Source: a virus
IMG/VR virus record: IMGVR_UViG_3300034073_001492
Coordinates: 1 to 36,009 of that record
Reading direction: 5' to 3' (one strand)
Length of the DNA: 36,009 nucleotides
The notes under the pieces were generated by a model. That model was not told the DNA's origin. It made no database searches and saw nothing but the letters and a program-made list of their open reading frames with translations. Shown here piece after piece: positions 1-7,685 of this stretch (its first letter is position 1; each line of letters begins with the position of its first letter). A program made the translations under genes and the position numbers.

Positions 1-109
1 CAGCCACCAATGAAGCAATGGGCTATTGACAGGGAGAAAAGTAGAGGTTCGGACGGTGTGTTGGTCAATGAAGGCTAACTACCCGTTCAACGATACTGGC
101 TTCGGTGTA

Positions 110-361
110 TCACCTCAACCACACGTCGATAAGGCTGTCCTGAACATCGCGTGGAAGCGTGTCTATCCTTTCAATCAGAAGCCCCTTCAGGCGTTCAATC
201 TCTTTACCCCTGTCGTCCACTACCCGTTGTAGTGAATCCACCCGCCTAAAGTCGTATTGTGGCGTTTCCGTGCGTGAACATCCCTTGCCGATAAGAACAC
301 CAGCCAACACGAATACCGCACCAAGCAGCAGCACAAACATCGGTAAATTCATTCTAACCAT
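110..361 (-). CDS. Small membrane-anchored protein, spanin-like
   Basis: The 83-residue product has one hydrophobic segment at about residues 7 to 25 followed by a charged, probably helical tail rich in Asp, Arg and Glu. This is the layout of an inner-membrane spanin or similar lysis accessory. It is the last gene of the leftward late operon, directly after the CHAP endolysin, whose stop overlaps its start as TGATG, so translation is probably coupled. A Cys at residue 28 follows the membrane segment, but no clean lipobox is visible. Function is inferred from topology and position only; no motif identifies it, and it could be an unrelated small membrane protein. Confidence 0.6.
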   Translation of the reverse strand: MVRMNLPMFVLLLGAVFVLAGVLIGKGCSRTETPQYDFRRVDSLQRVVDDRGKEIERLKGLLIERIDTLPRDVQDSLIDVWLR

Positions 362-843
362 CAGTCCAAGTAATTACAGAACGCAATAACCAGCCGTGTG
401 TGGCGTAGCTTCCGCGCCTGCCACCCTCCGCGATCCTGACTGCCATAAGTACCGTCGGGCGTTGTGTTGGCTTCGATAGCATAAAACAATCCGGCTTTCC
501 GGTCGGCCCACTTTTCAAAGATGCCCACATGGTCAGCCCCGCCGTTCTTGTCCCAGTCGAAACAAACGATGTCACCCGGCTGCGGGTCGGTCGTAACCTT
601 CCCATGCTTTCGGGCGTGGTTGACAAGGATAGGCACATACTTTACCCCCTCCGGTGTTTCCACGTCGGCTAATGGGTAGGCTATCCCACAATGCTGCGAT
701 GCCCAAAAATACCAATATGATACAGCCGTAGCGCAATGGGCGTACTTGTACCCTGCGCGATTGTAGAACCAATCGTTGTACTTTTCCGGCCCTCTTGTGC
801 CGATGTCGGCGGATGCGAATTGTAGGATGGATTCCCTTATCAT
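361..843 (-). CDS. CHAP-domain endolysin (peptidoglycan hydrolase)
   Basis: The 160-residue product has the signature of a CHAP (Cys/His amidohydrolase-peptidase) domain: a catalytic Cys in AHCATAVSYWYF (Cys37) and a His in PGDIVCFDWD...GGADHVGIFE (His105), followed by EAN as candidate third catalytic residues. CHAP enzymes cleave peptide or amide bonds of peptidoglycan. No signal peptide or separate wall-binding domain is present, so release would depend on the holin encoded at 2057. I chose the ATG at 843, which forms an ATGA overlap with the preceding gene, over a TTG two codons earlier. It lies between the metallophosphoesterase and the spanin-like gene, consistent with a lysis cassette. 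Confidence 0.85.
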   Translation of the reverse strand: MIRESILQFASADIGTRGPEKYNDWFYNRAGYKYAHCATAVSYWYFWASQHCGIAYPLADVETPEGVKYVPILVNHARKHGKVTTDPQPGDIVCFDWDKNGGADHVGIFEKWADRKAGLFYAIEANTTPDGTYGSQDRGGWQARKLRHTRLVIAFCNYLD

Positions 844-1040
844 GTCCAATGGTATTGCTCAAAAAGTTCTATGTTGATGTGTTCCCTAATCAGTTCCACC
901 TGTTGGTCTGGTCGTAGGTCGTTCCACGTCGTGATTTGATACACTTCCCACAACTTAATAAACACGTCGTCAACAGCAAGCATCCGCTGCGCTTTCTGAA
1001 CGTCGTCGGTTTGGATAGTAATTTTACAACACCCGTCCAT
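840..1040 (-). CDS. Hypothetical small protein in lysis region
   Basis: The 66-residue product is soluble and acidic, with a Cys-Cys pair near the N terminus and a helical-looking C-terminal half. I do not recognise a family. It overlaps the 3' end of the metallophosphoesterase gene by 17 bases and its own stop overlaps the endolysin start as ATGA, which supports it as a translated gene in the operon. The ATG at 1040 is preferred over a TTG one codon upstream. Confidence 0.6.
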   Translation of the reverse strand: MDGCCKITIQTDDVQKAQRMLAVDDVFIKLWEVYQITTWNDLRPDQQVELIREHINIELFEQYHWT

Positions 1041-2040
1041 CAATTATCCTCTTATTGTCAACCGTGAATGAACCGGATTCGTCTATCAGCTCCACCACCG
1101 CAAAGCCATGATTCCATTTGGTGAAAGCAAACGGCCTGTATTCAGGACGCAAATCGCACATACAACCTATCGACCAACAAGCCATCGCGTCACCGTTCAC
1201 GTTGTTCTCATGGTGTGCTGAGGTCTGGTGGTTATGCCCCGCCAACGTCGAACATTTGGCCTTTAAGAACAACCCACGCGCAGGGTTTACAGGTGAAAAA
1301 ATACTCTCCCCCATCTCATGTCCGTGAATGATGTTCAGTTTCCCGAACTTGATTAAAGCCTTTGAATCAATCATCTGCACGTCAAATTCCTTCAACTTCA
1401 GAATGTCCTCCATCCGGAACTCGTTCATCCCGAAAATTTCAGGGGCTTTGGAAATTAGATACTTTTCCCACCGTTCCTCGTGGTTGCCGATCTTGTAATA
1501 AATCGGGCATTTGAACTCCTGGCGCAGCCATGCGAAGAACTCTTTGCCCATCTCAATCTCTTCGCGCATCTTCGGCTTGTCCGGTCGTTTTTCAAAGCGT
1601 GAAATGCCGTAAAAATCCAACAGGTCACCGTTTATCAGGATGCCGTCAATATCCTGAACGTACCCAAACATCACCTCCAACGCCTCAACGGAATGGAACG
1701 GAATGTGAACATCGGAAAACACAAGTAGCTTCTTTGGTCCGTGAATCACAAAATCAGCAACTGGTTCTGCCTTTGATTCGGGAATTGCTGCCCTGATGCC
1801 GTGTTTTTGGGTACTCTTGAACTTATGCTCTTCCTTTGTATTAACAATCACATCTCCACTTGCCCCCGTGTAGTGCCGGATGAAAGATCTCACCTCCTCT
1901 ACGTCCTTGAAGATTTCTGTGTAGTCCTGATAGATCAATCGAGCCAGCCCCAATTTGGACATAGTACCCTCTTTAATCCTGTCAATGTATTCGTCCAAGT
2001 ATTCCTGAACGATTACTGATTTTTCTGATTTTGCAGCCAT
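1024..2040 (-). CDS. Calcineurin-like metallophosphoesterase
   Basis: The 338-residue protein carries the full metallophosphoesterase set: SDVH (D110, H112), NGDLLD (about 137 to 142), GNHE (185 to 188), HGHE (239 to 242) and GHNH (268 to 271). These bind two metal ions and hydrolyse phosphoesters such as nucleotides, nucleic acids or phosphoproteins. The first 90 residues lie outside the catalytic domain and look helical, possibly a DNA- or partner-binding extension. The substrate cannot be read from sequence. The gene sits between the holin and the endolysin, an odd place for a phosphatase or nuclease; many phages carry such enzymes, generally of unknown role. Confidence 0.85.
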   Translation of the reverse strand: MAAKSEKSVIVQEYLDEYIDRIKEGTMSKLGLARLIYQDYTEIFKDVEEVRSFIRHYTGASGDVIVNTKEEHKFKSTQKHGIRAAIPESKAEPVADFVIHGPKKLLVFSDVHIPFHSVEALEVMFGYVQDIDGILINGDLLDFYGISRFEKRPDKPKMREEIEMGKEFFAWLRQEFKCPIYYKIGNHEERWEKYLISKAPEIFGMNEFRMEDILKLKEFDVQMIDSKALIKFGKLNIIHGHEMGESIFSPVNPARGLFLKAKCSTLAGHNHQTSAHHENNVNGDAMACWSIGCMCDLRPEYRPFAFTKWNHGFAVVELIDESGSFTVDNKRIIDGRVL

Positions 2041-2056
2041 GCCCCGAAATTTACGG

Positions 2057-2440
2057 CTATTTTCCGAAATTCCTACGGTTTAACAGTTCCTTAACGTAGT
2101 CCCACACATTCTTGCCAATTATCGACCCCACGTTTTCAAGGATACTCTTAAACTCAATTAACGCAATTACCCCCGTAGAAATGTCGGTGAAAGGAATCCA
2201 GCTAACGCCCATGTGGTTTTGAACGGTGAACCCGGTAATGATTAACAGATTGTAGCTTAGCAGCTTCGGGGCTATCCGGTAGAGGGCTTTAGATTGTATT
2301 TTCTCCCCCCTCTTACGGGCTGCGATTATTCCGGTGATAGTATCAACCGCTACCAATAACCCGCAGGTCGCAAGCGCGGGAACGATCGGGGAAAAGTAGG
2401 CTAAAAGGAAAGCCGCAATTCCGGCAATGTTGTCTTTCAT
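2057..2440 (-). CDS. Phage holin
   Basis: The 127-residue product is strongly hydrophobic in its N-terminal third, including a VDTITGIIAARKRGEKIQSKAL pattern. An Asp followed by a TG-I-A motif, a basic loop and then Ser is typical of the toxin-secretion/phage-lysis holin family. Further hydrophobic stretches at about 60 to 75 and 85 to 95 suggest three or four membrane passes, and the C terminus is basic. Holins permeabilise the inner membrane at a set time to let the endolysin reach the wall. Its start overlaps the previous stop as ATGA. Gene order (holin, other genes, CHAP endolysin, spanin-like) supports the call. Confidence 0.8.
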   Translation of the reverse strand: MKDNIAGIAAFLLAYFSPIVPALATCGLLVAVDTITGIIAARKRGEKIQSKALYRIAPKLLSYNLLIITGFTVQNHMGVSWIPFTDISTGVIALIEFKSILENVGSIIGKNVWDYVKELLNRRNFGK

Positions 2441-2679
2441 AAGTTAGTAAAATAGGTGGTTATTGCATTATTCACGTCGTCATCTTCCCACGTTCCGTTG
2501 ACATACGGCTGAGGTGGCAGCACGTGGTAAATCTTTATGTTCTCCGCGTGGATAATTACGGTCGGCTGGAAGGTTTCCCAGCGCGACACGTCAACGGTCG
2601 TCACCAATTCAATGTCGGGGTTTACTATCGTAACCCCCGGATGGGTTTCGACTTCAAATGTGTTTTTAATTGGTATCAT
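2437..2679 (-). CDS. Hypothetical protein between tail fibre and holin
   Basis: The 80-residue product is acidic and beta-rich, with a Pro-rich turn (LPPQPYVNGTW) followed by an Asp/Glu cluster. No known motif is recognised. It lies 5 bases after the long receptor-binding-type gene and overlaps the holin start by 4 bases. Position suggests a small virion or tail-fibre accessory protein, but this is only inference. Confidence 0.6.
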   Translation of the reverse strand: MIPIKNTFEVETHPGVTIVNPDIELVTTVDVSRWETFQPTVIIHAENIKIYHVLPPQPYVNGTWEDDDVNNAITTYFTNL

Positions 2680-2684
2680 GTTTT

Positions 2685-5510
2685 TTATGATAGTGTTGTT
2701 CCTGTTACTGTAAAAATTCGGCAGGGCATATAAAAATGTTGTGATGAATTGGTCTTTGACGACCTATCCAATTCTCCCGTTGCAGTATTCAAACGTAACG
2801 CTGTGGCCGTGCTGCTATAAGAGGTGGTGGATGTCCATAAGCTACCGCTTGAAATTACGCTTGTCCACGGGGACGGGCCAGTACTGCCAAACATATTTTT
2901 TGAAGCATTGAACAAACTTGCCATTTCATTAAAATTTGGCAATTTCCACCCACTTGTAAATGTGCCTATGCTAACTAATAAAGCTCCATCAATCGCATTG
3001 TTCCAGCTTATACCAGTTCCATTAGTAGTTCTTCGCCAGCCCAATACCGTACTACCATCATAGGTACTCCAATCAATTACTATATCATTCGTATAAGCCG
3101 TACCCCCTAATTCATCGGTAAATCTATCTGTATTACCAAAGGGGTTATTACTTGCCAGCGTGGTGATGTCTGTTGCTCTGCCATCTTCCAAATCCCCATC
3201 ATCGCCAGTACGATACGAAGTTGTTTGCCCCGTTTTCATAAGCGTAGCACCAACTGGCGCAGCAGCCCCGCTAACTGTAATGTCTATCGTGTTACCAGTT
3301 ACAGATACAGCAATAGGTGTTACCGCACTTACCCCATCCGTTAAATTGATGTCAATGGTTTTTATACTTACCACCGTACCCTCTAAATTGCTGTTGACGT
3401 TGACATCGCTATCCGGCACAACCAACGTCCCGCCGCTTTCAATCGTGGCCGTGTAACTCGCATCGCTGTTTTCCACATCAGCATCAGGGGCAGTAATATC
3501 TTCGCTCTCCGTTGCTTTTATTGATGTCGTGCTTAGTGTTACCCCTGCCGTATCTTTTAATACCGCCGTGCTATCAGCCACGTTGTAATTGGTAGTGCCA
3601 TTTGATAATACGGTTTGTGCGCTAATTAAAGTGCTGTCAGACTTGTTCACATTAACTGTTCCGTCTGGCGCAGTTATGTCTTGGCTTTCAGTCGCTTTAA
3701 TTGAAGTCGTGCTGATTATTGTTCCGGCAGTATCTTTCAATACGCCTGTGCTGTCGGCTACGTTGTAAGCATTTGTTCCGCCACTTAAAACAGTAACAGA
3801 TGAAATAAGTGTAGTATCTGATTTGTTCACGTTCACCGTGCCATCAGGGGCAGTAATAGTCGCTGTTTCTGTTGCCGGAACATTCGTAGTGCTTAACGTG
3901 TTACTCGCTGTATCTTCCAACGTAATTACACTATCACTAATCCTCCAATACTGCCCTTGCAAGCTGCCTATTTGGTCGCTGCCCGTTTCTTTTCTAACCT
4001 CAATAGAATCGCTGTCACCGCTGGGTATCGTAGCGACCTGTGTGCCGTTGATGCTGAATGTCGAATCAGGCGCAACAATAGTAGTGGCTGTCTCCGGCTC
4101 AACCGACGTAACGCTTAACTGTGTGCCTTGCGTATTTTCCAAAGTTACCGCAGCAGTATCAATCACCCAATTACTGCCTTGAATACTGCCAACCGGAGTA
4201 ACCTCATCGGATAGCCGAACTACCGGGACGTCTATCGTCCCTTCCGCTACCACCGTGTCGAAAGCAACGCTGTTCACCGTTACCGTTGCGTCGGCTACTT
4301 CAATGGTGTTCGGGTCAGTAATCGTTCCAACGTCTGCGCCTGCGCTGTCGTGGATGTTTAACGCATAAGGCGTACTACTTCCCGCAATGATGGAATTAAC
4401 CAATGAACCGTTAGCGTTAAGCTGTGTGTTGCCTACATATATCTGCGGCGTACCGGGCAGCGTCCCACCTACTCCCCAGATTTCAATACTTCCATCATTC
4501 TCATCGGTCAGCCAAATCTCCGTAGTAACACCAGCAGGGAATGAATCGAAAGCCGTTGAGTTCACCGTTATTGTTGCATCCGGCGCAACAATGGTCGCAC
4601 TATCCCCGCTTCCAATAATGCCCGAATCTAACTCCGTGCCGTCCGTATTTTCTAACGTCCACGTCGCGTCATTGCAGCTCCCGCCCGTACTTGGCACGTC
4701 AACAGTTCCGCCGCTCGCTACGGTGGCGTAGAATACCCCGTCGCGTAATACCAACGCGGGGGCGCATGATGGCGCAGACCCACCCGACGACGTACCAGCA
4801 CAGTTGCAGAACCGTTTGTTCAAAGGAATATCACACTCAAGCATTATTCCGTTGACATCCTGCGCGATAATCAGCGATGTGTTGCCGCGATCGGTGATAA
4901 CAACGCCAAAGTTTATGTGTTCTTCGATTCGGTACTCCGTAAACATTTCCCGCACCACACGCGAATCTTGCCGCACCAACCTGATGAAGTCCTGCACGTA
5001 GGTTCGCATGGATGCCAGCGAATCGTGGTGTTGATCTTCCGTCCAATCGGTCGGATTACCTTCACGCACGAACAGCATCTTAACCTTAAACGTCGTGCCG
5101 ACCTGCTGCGTCCGGTCGATGTTGTTGGTTTCTTCAAATGGTTCAAATGCCCAAATGGCCGGGTACTTGTGGTTTATATCCGACCTCGCACCCACCTGCT
5201 GCTGAATACGAATAGGGCTGCCGTGGAAAAAGAACGGTTCAGGGCGGGTAAATGTTCCCGTCGGTGCGCTGCCGATTTCGATGGTAAACGACGGCACTCC
5301 GCTGTCGATGGCCTGCACACGGTAGTCAGTTCCTGCGATGGTAACGTAGTTCCCGACCGCCAACCCCAACAATCCCGAAACCTCTACCTCATACGTTCCG
5401 TCGCTGTTATCCGTGGCGGCGATTATCGTTCCCGCCGAACGTAGCTGTGCGATAATTGATTCGATGAAATCAATCGCAACGCTGGAGTAGTTATAGTCGC
5501 CGCAAGCCAT
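2685..5510 (-). CDS. Modular tail fibre or receptor-binding protein with Lcl/DUF1566-like tip
   Basis: The 941-residue protein has three parts. Residues 1 to about 235 form a conserved-looking globular base, probably virion-attached. Residues 240 to 750 are a Ser/Thr/Asp-rich run of beta modules, each starting with a (T/D)I(T/V)APD motif and ending with a (T)LSTT-type motif; two of these are near-identical 60-residue units (551 to 610 and 611 to 670). Residues about 815 to 935 resemble the Lcl C-terminal (DUF1566) domain: GWKLPNFNEM, then LWTSTTSYSSTATALRLN and a final Cys-Arg. Such domains have a lectin-like fold and occur at adhesive tips. The likely role is host-surface recognition. The start shares one base with the preceding stop (TAATG). 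Confidence 0.75.
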   Translation of the reverse strand: MACGDYNYSSVAIDFIESIIAQLRSAGTIIAATDNSDGTYEVEVSGLLGLAVGNYVTIAGTDYRVQAIDSGVPSFTIEIGSAPTGTFTRPEPFFFHGSPIRIQQQVGARSDINHKYPAIWAFEPFEETNNIDRTQQVGTTFKVKMLFVREGNPTDWTEDQHHDSLASMRTYVQDFIRLVRQDSRVVREMFTEYRIEEHINFGVVITDRGNTSLIIAQDVNGIMLECDIPLNKRFCNCAGTSSGGSAPSCAPALVLRDGVFYATVASGGTVDVPSTGGSCNDATWTLENTDGTELDSGIIGSGDSATIVAPDATITVNSTAFDSFPAGVTTEIWLTDENDGSIEIWGVGGTLPGTPQIYVGNTQLNANGSLVNSIIAGSSTPYALNIHDSAGADVGTITDPNTIEVADATVTVNSVAFDTVVAEGTIDVPVVRLSDEVTPVGSIQGSNWVIDTAAVTLENTQGTQLSVTSVEPETATTIVAPDSTFSINGTQVATIPSGDSDSIEVRKETGSDQIGSLQGQYWRISDSVITLEDTASNTLSTTNVPATETATITAPDGTVNVNKSDTTLISSVTVLSGGTNAYNVADSTGVLKDTAGTIISTTSIKATESQDITAPDGTVNVNKSDSTLISAQTVLSNGTTNYNVADSTAVLKDTAGVTLSTTSIKATESEDITAPDADVENSDASYTATIESGGTLVVPDSDVNVNSNLEGTVVSIKTIDINLTDGVSAVTPIAVSVTGNTIDITVSGAAAPVGATLMKTGQTTSYRTGDDGDLEDGRATDITTLASNNPFGNTDRFTDELGGTAYTNDIVIDWSTYDGSTVLGWRRTTNGTGISWNNAIDGALLVSIGTFTSGWKLPNFNEMASLFNASKNMFGSTGPSPWTSVISSGSLWTSTTSYSSTATALRLNTATGELDRSSKTNSSQHFYMPCRIFTVTGTTLS
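3501..3860 (-). repeat. Tandem 180-bp repeat inside the tail fibre gene
   Basis: Two in-frame copies (3681 to 3860 encoding residues 551 to 610, and 3501 to 3680 encoding 611 to 670) give near-identical 60-residue units sharing APDGTVNVNKSD, YNVADST, VLKDTAG and STTSIKATES. A third partial copy starts directly after (residues 671 to 677). Older diverged modules precede them. The high identity indicates a recent duplication, and the repeat offers a substrate for length variation by recombination. Confidence 0.85.
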
Positions 5511-6244
5511 TACACTACATTTTTAAGGTACATCGGAACGGTAACAACATCCCCGAAAGGATACCAAGTAAATGTCGTATCGTCCTGTCCGGCGGTAGCC
5601 GTAGCCGTTACCACCGCGCCGGCGATCACGGTAACGGTAAACTGACCGCCGTAGTTCCCTGTCATTACGTCGCCAACATACAAGAATGTTGGCGCAACGG
5701 CGAATGTGATGGTGTACGTGCCAGCCACATTGATAACACTCACCGCATCATCGTACTGCCCGTAATTGGTTTGCAGGAACTTCACGACCTCATCCCGCAG
5801 CGCGATAGCCGTGTTGTAGGCTATCCGTGCCGATACGTTGCGTTGTTGGCGCGTCAGCGTCGAGCTGTTTTCGCCCGAAGGCTCATAGCTGCCTGAAGAT
5901 TGGTGATTGTCGGTAAGCCCCGCGACAATACGCGCAAATGTGAACAGGCGCAGCATACGTTTTACACCCGGACAATATGCCTGCACCAAATTACCTGTGT
6001 CGGCGTTTTCTTCGTCGGTGTCGTAAGCCCCGCCGTTCAATAATACCAAGTGCTTGCTTTTGGTTGGCGTTCCAAGCCCCGCATCAACGTCGGCCATGAA
6101 CGACGTGTACACACGCTGCCCCAGCAGGTCGCGTAAAACTTCGTCCTGTACGGTGTCGATAATCGCGTTGAAGTCCGCGTTCTTATACCCGTTTTTTGGT
6201 AAATCGCACTCGCCAGTGAAGGCTGTTATTTCGTTCAACCTCAT
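5510..6244 (-). CDS. Uncharacterised phage structural protein
   Basis: The 244-residue product has an alpha-helical N-terminal half, including a run describing a small DNA-packaging/connector-like fold (NADFNAIIDTVQDEVLRDLL), and a beta-rich, Thr/Val/Ala-rich C-terminal domain of about 75 residues ending in YPFGDVVTVPMYLKNVV. It belongs with the tail-tip gene block between the fibre and a 170-residue beta protein, with ATGA/TAATG overlaps at both ends. I do not recognise the family with certainty; a tail-associated or adaptor protein is the best guess from position. Confidence 0.6.
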   Translation of the reverse strand: MRLNEITAFTGECDLPKNGYKNADFNAIIDTVQDEVLRDLLGQRVYTSFMADVDAGLGTPTKSKHLVLLNGGAYDTDEENADTGNLVQAYCPGVKRMLRLFTFARIVAGLTDNHQSSGSYEPSGENSSTLTRQQRNVSARIAYNTAIALRDEVVKFLQTNYGQYDDAVSVINVAGTYTITFAVAPTFLYVGDVMTGNYGGQFTVTVIAGAVVTATATAGQDDTTFTWYPFGDVVTVPMYLKNVV

Positions 6245-6753
6245 AACGCGGCTATCTTGTAAGTGATGTAGAATATCAAATCGCTATCCCCTGCGGTAGG
6301 GTCGCCCGTCTGCGTTTGGAACATAAACGCGGCGTTGTTCGCGTAGGTGATGCCGCTGGTTGCCGTCCTTTTATTGATCGATATGGTGATAGCTGCCGAG
6401 AATCCCAACACGTTAGACTGCGCCCATGTGTTCGATACCCCGTCCATCGTCAGCTCCAAAATGGTATTCGTAGCATATGTCGCGCTGTTGTAGCTTGCGG
6501 CAAGGATAACCTCTACCGGGATAATAAATAGCCCCGCCCCCGGAGCGGCAATAAGTTCGACGGGAGTGCTGTTTGATGTCAGCACGTCGGCACTCGCTAC
6601 CGTTACCTTCTTCGTGTAAAGTATTCCGGGCGCGAAGTCCGAATAAGCGATGCTTTTGGAATCATAACCACCACTGCCGTCATCCTGCGAAAGGTACAAC
6701 AAATCCCCATCCTGCATGGCGGTAACCGCCGTCAATAAACTAACCTTGCTCAT
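6241..6753 (-). CDS. Beta-rich virion protein, probably tail-associated
   Basis: The 170-residue product begins with a MSKVSLLTAVTAMQDGDLLYLSQD segment that links it to short trimeric fibre-type proteins, followed by alternating hydrophobic/small residues consistent with a beta-sandwich. It lacks Cys and charged clusters, and has no signal peptide. ATGA overlaps join it to both neighbours, so it is made with the tail-tip proteins. A decoration or small fibre role is plausible; no catalytic motif is seen. Confidence 0.55.
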   Translation of the reverse strand: MSKVSLLTAVTAMQDGDLLYLSQDDGSGGYDSKSIAYSDFAPGILYTKKVTVASADVLTSNSTPVELIAAPGAGLFIIPVEVILAASYNSATYATNTILELTMDGVSNTWAQSNVLGFSAAITISINKRTATSGITYANNAAFMFQTQTGDPTAGDSDLIFYITYKIAAL

Positions 6754-7685
6754 CTGAAATTTCTTTTAATTCGATTTTGAGTTCTTTCTGCAAATAACAA
6801 TGAAAGCATCCTGTTTGGTCGCTTCTGAAGGTCTTTCGATTCTTGGAATGAATCCAATACTACCTGACGGAAAGCGCGTAACCCGCCCAACTGCTGATAG
6901 CTGTCAGGGTTACAGGTGTTGTAGTCCACCACGGTAATCGTGTTGCACAACAAAAACACGTCGATCAAAAACCACCATGTTTCGCGCGTCAGGAACTCGC
7001 TTTCAAAAGTCCACTTCACCGCTATCTGATCTTGTACCTGCTTAATAGTCCGGTCGCTGTCAAGGTAATTATCGGTGATAAACTCCGGCTGTGGCTGCCA
7101 AAAGATCCCCGGCAACCGTAGCTGAAATTCCAAATCCATGCCCGTAAAATCCCAATTATTCCGCTCGATATACCCTGACTGCACCCCGGTAAACCGCGTA
7201 GTGCCGTCGGCGCGCTGGCGGGAATATGGCATAAGGCGGTAGGTATCCGAACGCTTGTCGGCATCCTGACCTAAAAACGTCTGGTTGGCAATAACATGGT
7301 AATCCCCATAACCGAACGTGGCGGCTACCGTGTCCCAGTCCAAACGATACCCGTAGTAGTTCGTCTGAGGCGACCATGTTCCAAGCGGGTAGTACGTTCC
7401 AAGCCCTGCCGTACCGTCGAGAATATCCACCTGCTCGCCGTCCTTATACAACACCATGTTACCTACCGCCGCCGGCCCACTCTTGCGGAACAGAAGCATC
7501 GTTTCGTCGTTCTCGAAATCGTTAGACCCACCACCGAACACAGGCAGCACGGTAACACAATCCGAACACAGGCATAGGCACGAACCGGATTCGTTGGCGC
7601 GTTCCGATACCGAAGCGTCCAGCTTTATCAGCATAGCCTTTTGAGGCTCTACCCACGATGTCGCTATCATCTGCTCGGTTATCAT
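6750..7685 (-). CDS. Uncharacterised tail-tip/baseplate protein
   Basis: The 311-residue protein has a Cys-rich cluster CLCLCSDC at about residues 36 to 43, then a beta-rich region with many aromatic residues (WSPQTNYYGYRLDW), and a helical, basic C-terminal tail (about 275 to 311). The Cys cluster could bind metal or form disulphides. It is coupled by ATGA overlaps to the upstream 796-residue protein and the downstream 170-residue protein. The neighbourhood indicates a distal tail or baseplate component; I cannot name a family. Confidence 0.6.
   Translation of the reverse strand: MITEQMIATSWVEPQKAMLIKLDASVSERANESGSCLCLCSDCVTVLPVFGGGSNDFENDETMLLFRKSGPAAVGNMVLYKDGEQVDILDGTAGLGTYYPLGTWSPQTNYYGYRLDWDTVAATFGYGDYHVIANQTFLGQDADKRSDTYRLMPYSRQRADGTTRFTGVQSGYIERNNWDFTGMDLEFQLRLPGIFWQPQPEFITDNYLDSDRTIKQVQDQIAVKWTFESEFLTRETWWFLIDVFLLCNTITVVDYNTCNPDSYQQLGGLRAFRQVVLDSFQESKDLQKRPNRMLSLLFAERTQNRIKRNFR

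Noticed and set aside
1-109. Possible gene ending at 78 (frame 1)
   Set aside because: Only 22 codons from its ATG and no recognisable motif; the competing frame across a circular join is at least as plausible. No terminator hairpin was seen here.
2685-3100. Diversity-generating retroelement target in the fibre C terminus
   Set aside because: The Lcl/lectin-like tip and Asn codons prompted the idea, but there is no reverse transcriptase and no template repeat in the window.
4917-5444. A 175-codon rightward open frame
   Set aside because: Antisense to the conserved N-terminal part of the tail fibre gene; Arg/Cys/His-rich composition typical of a shadow frame.
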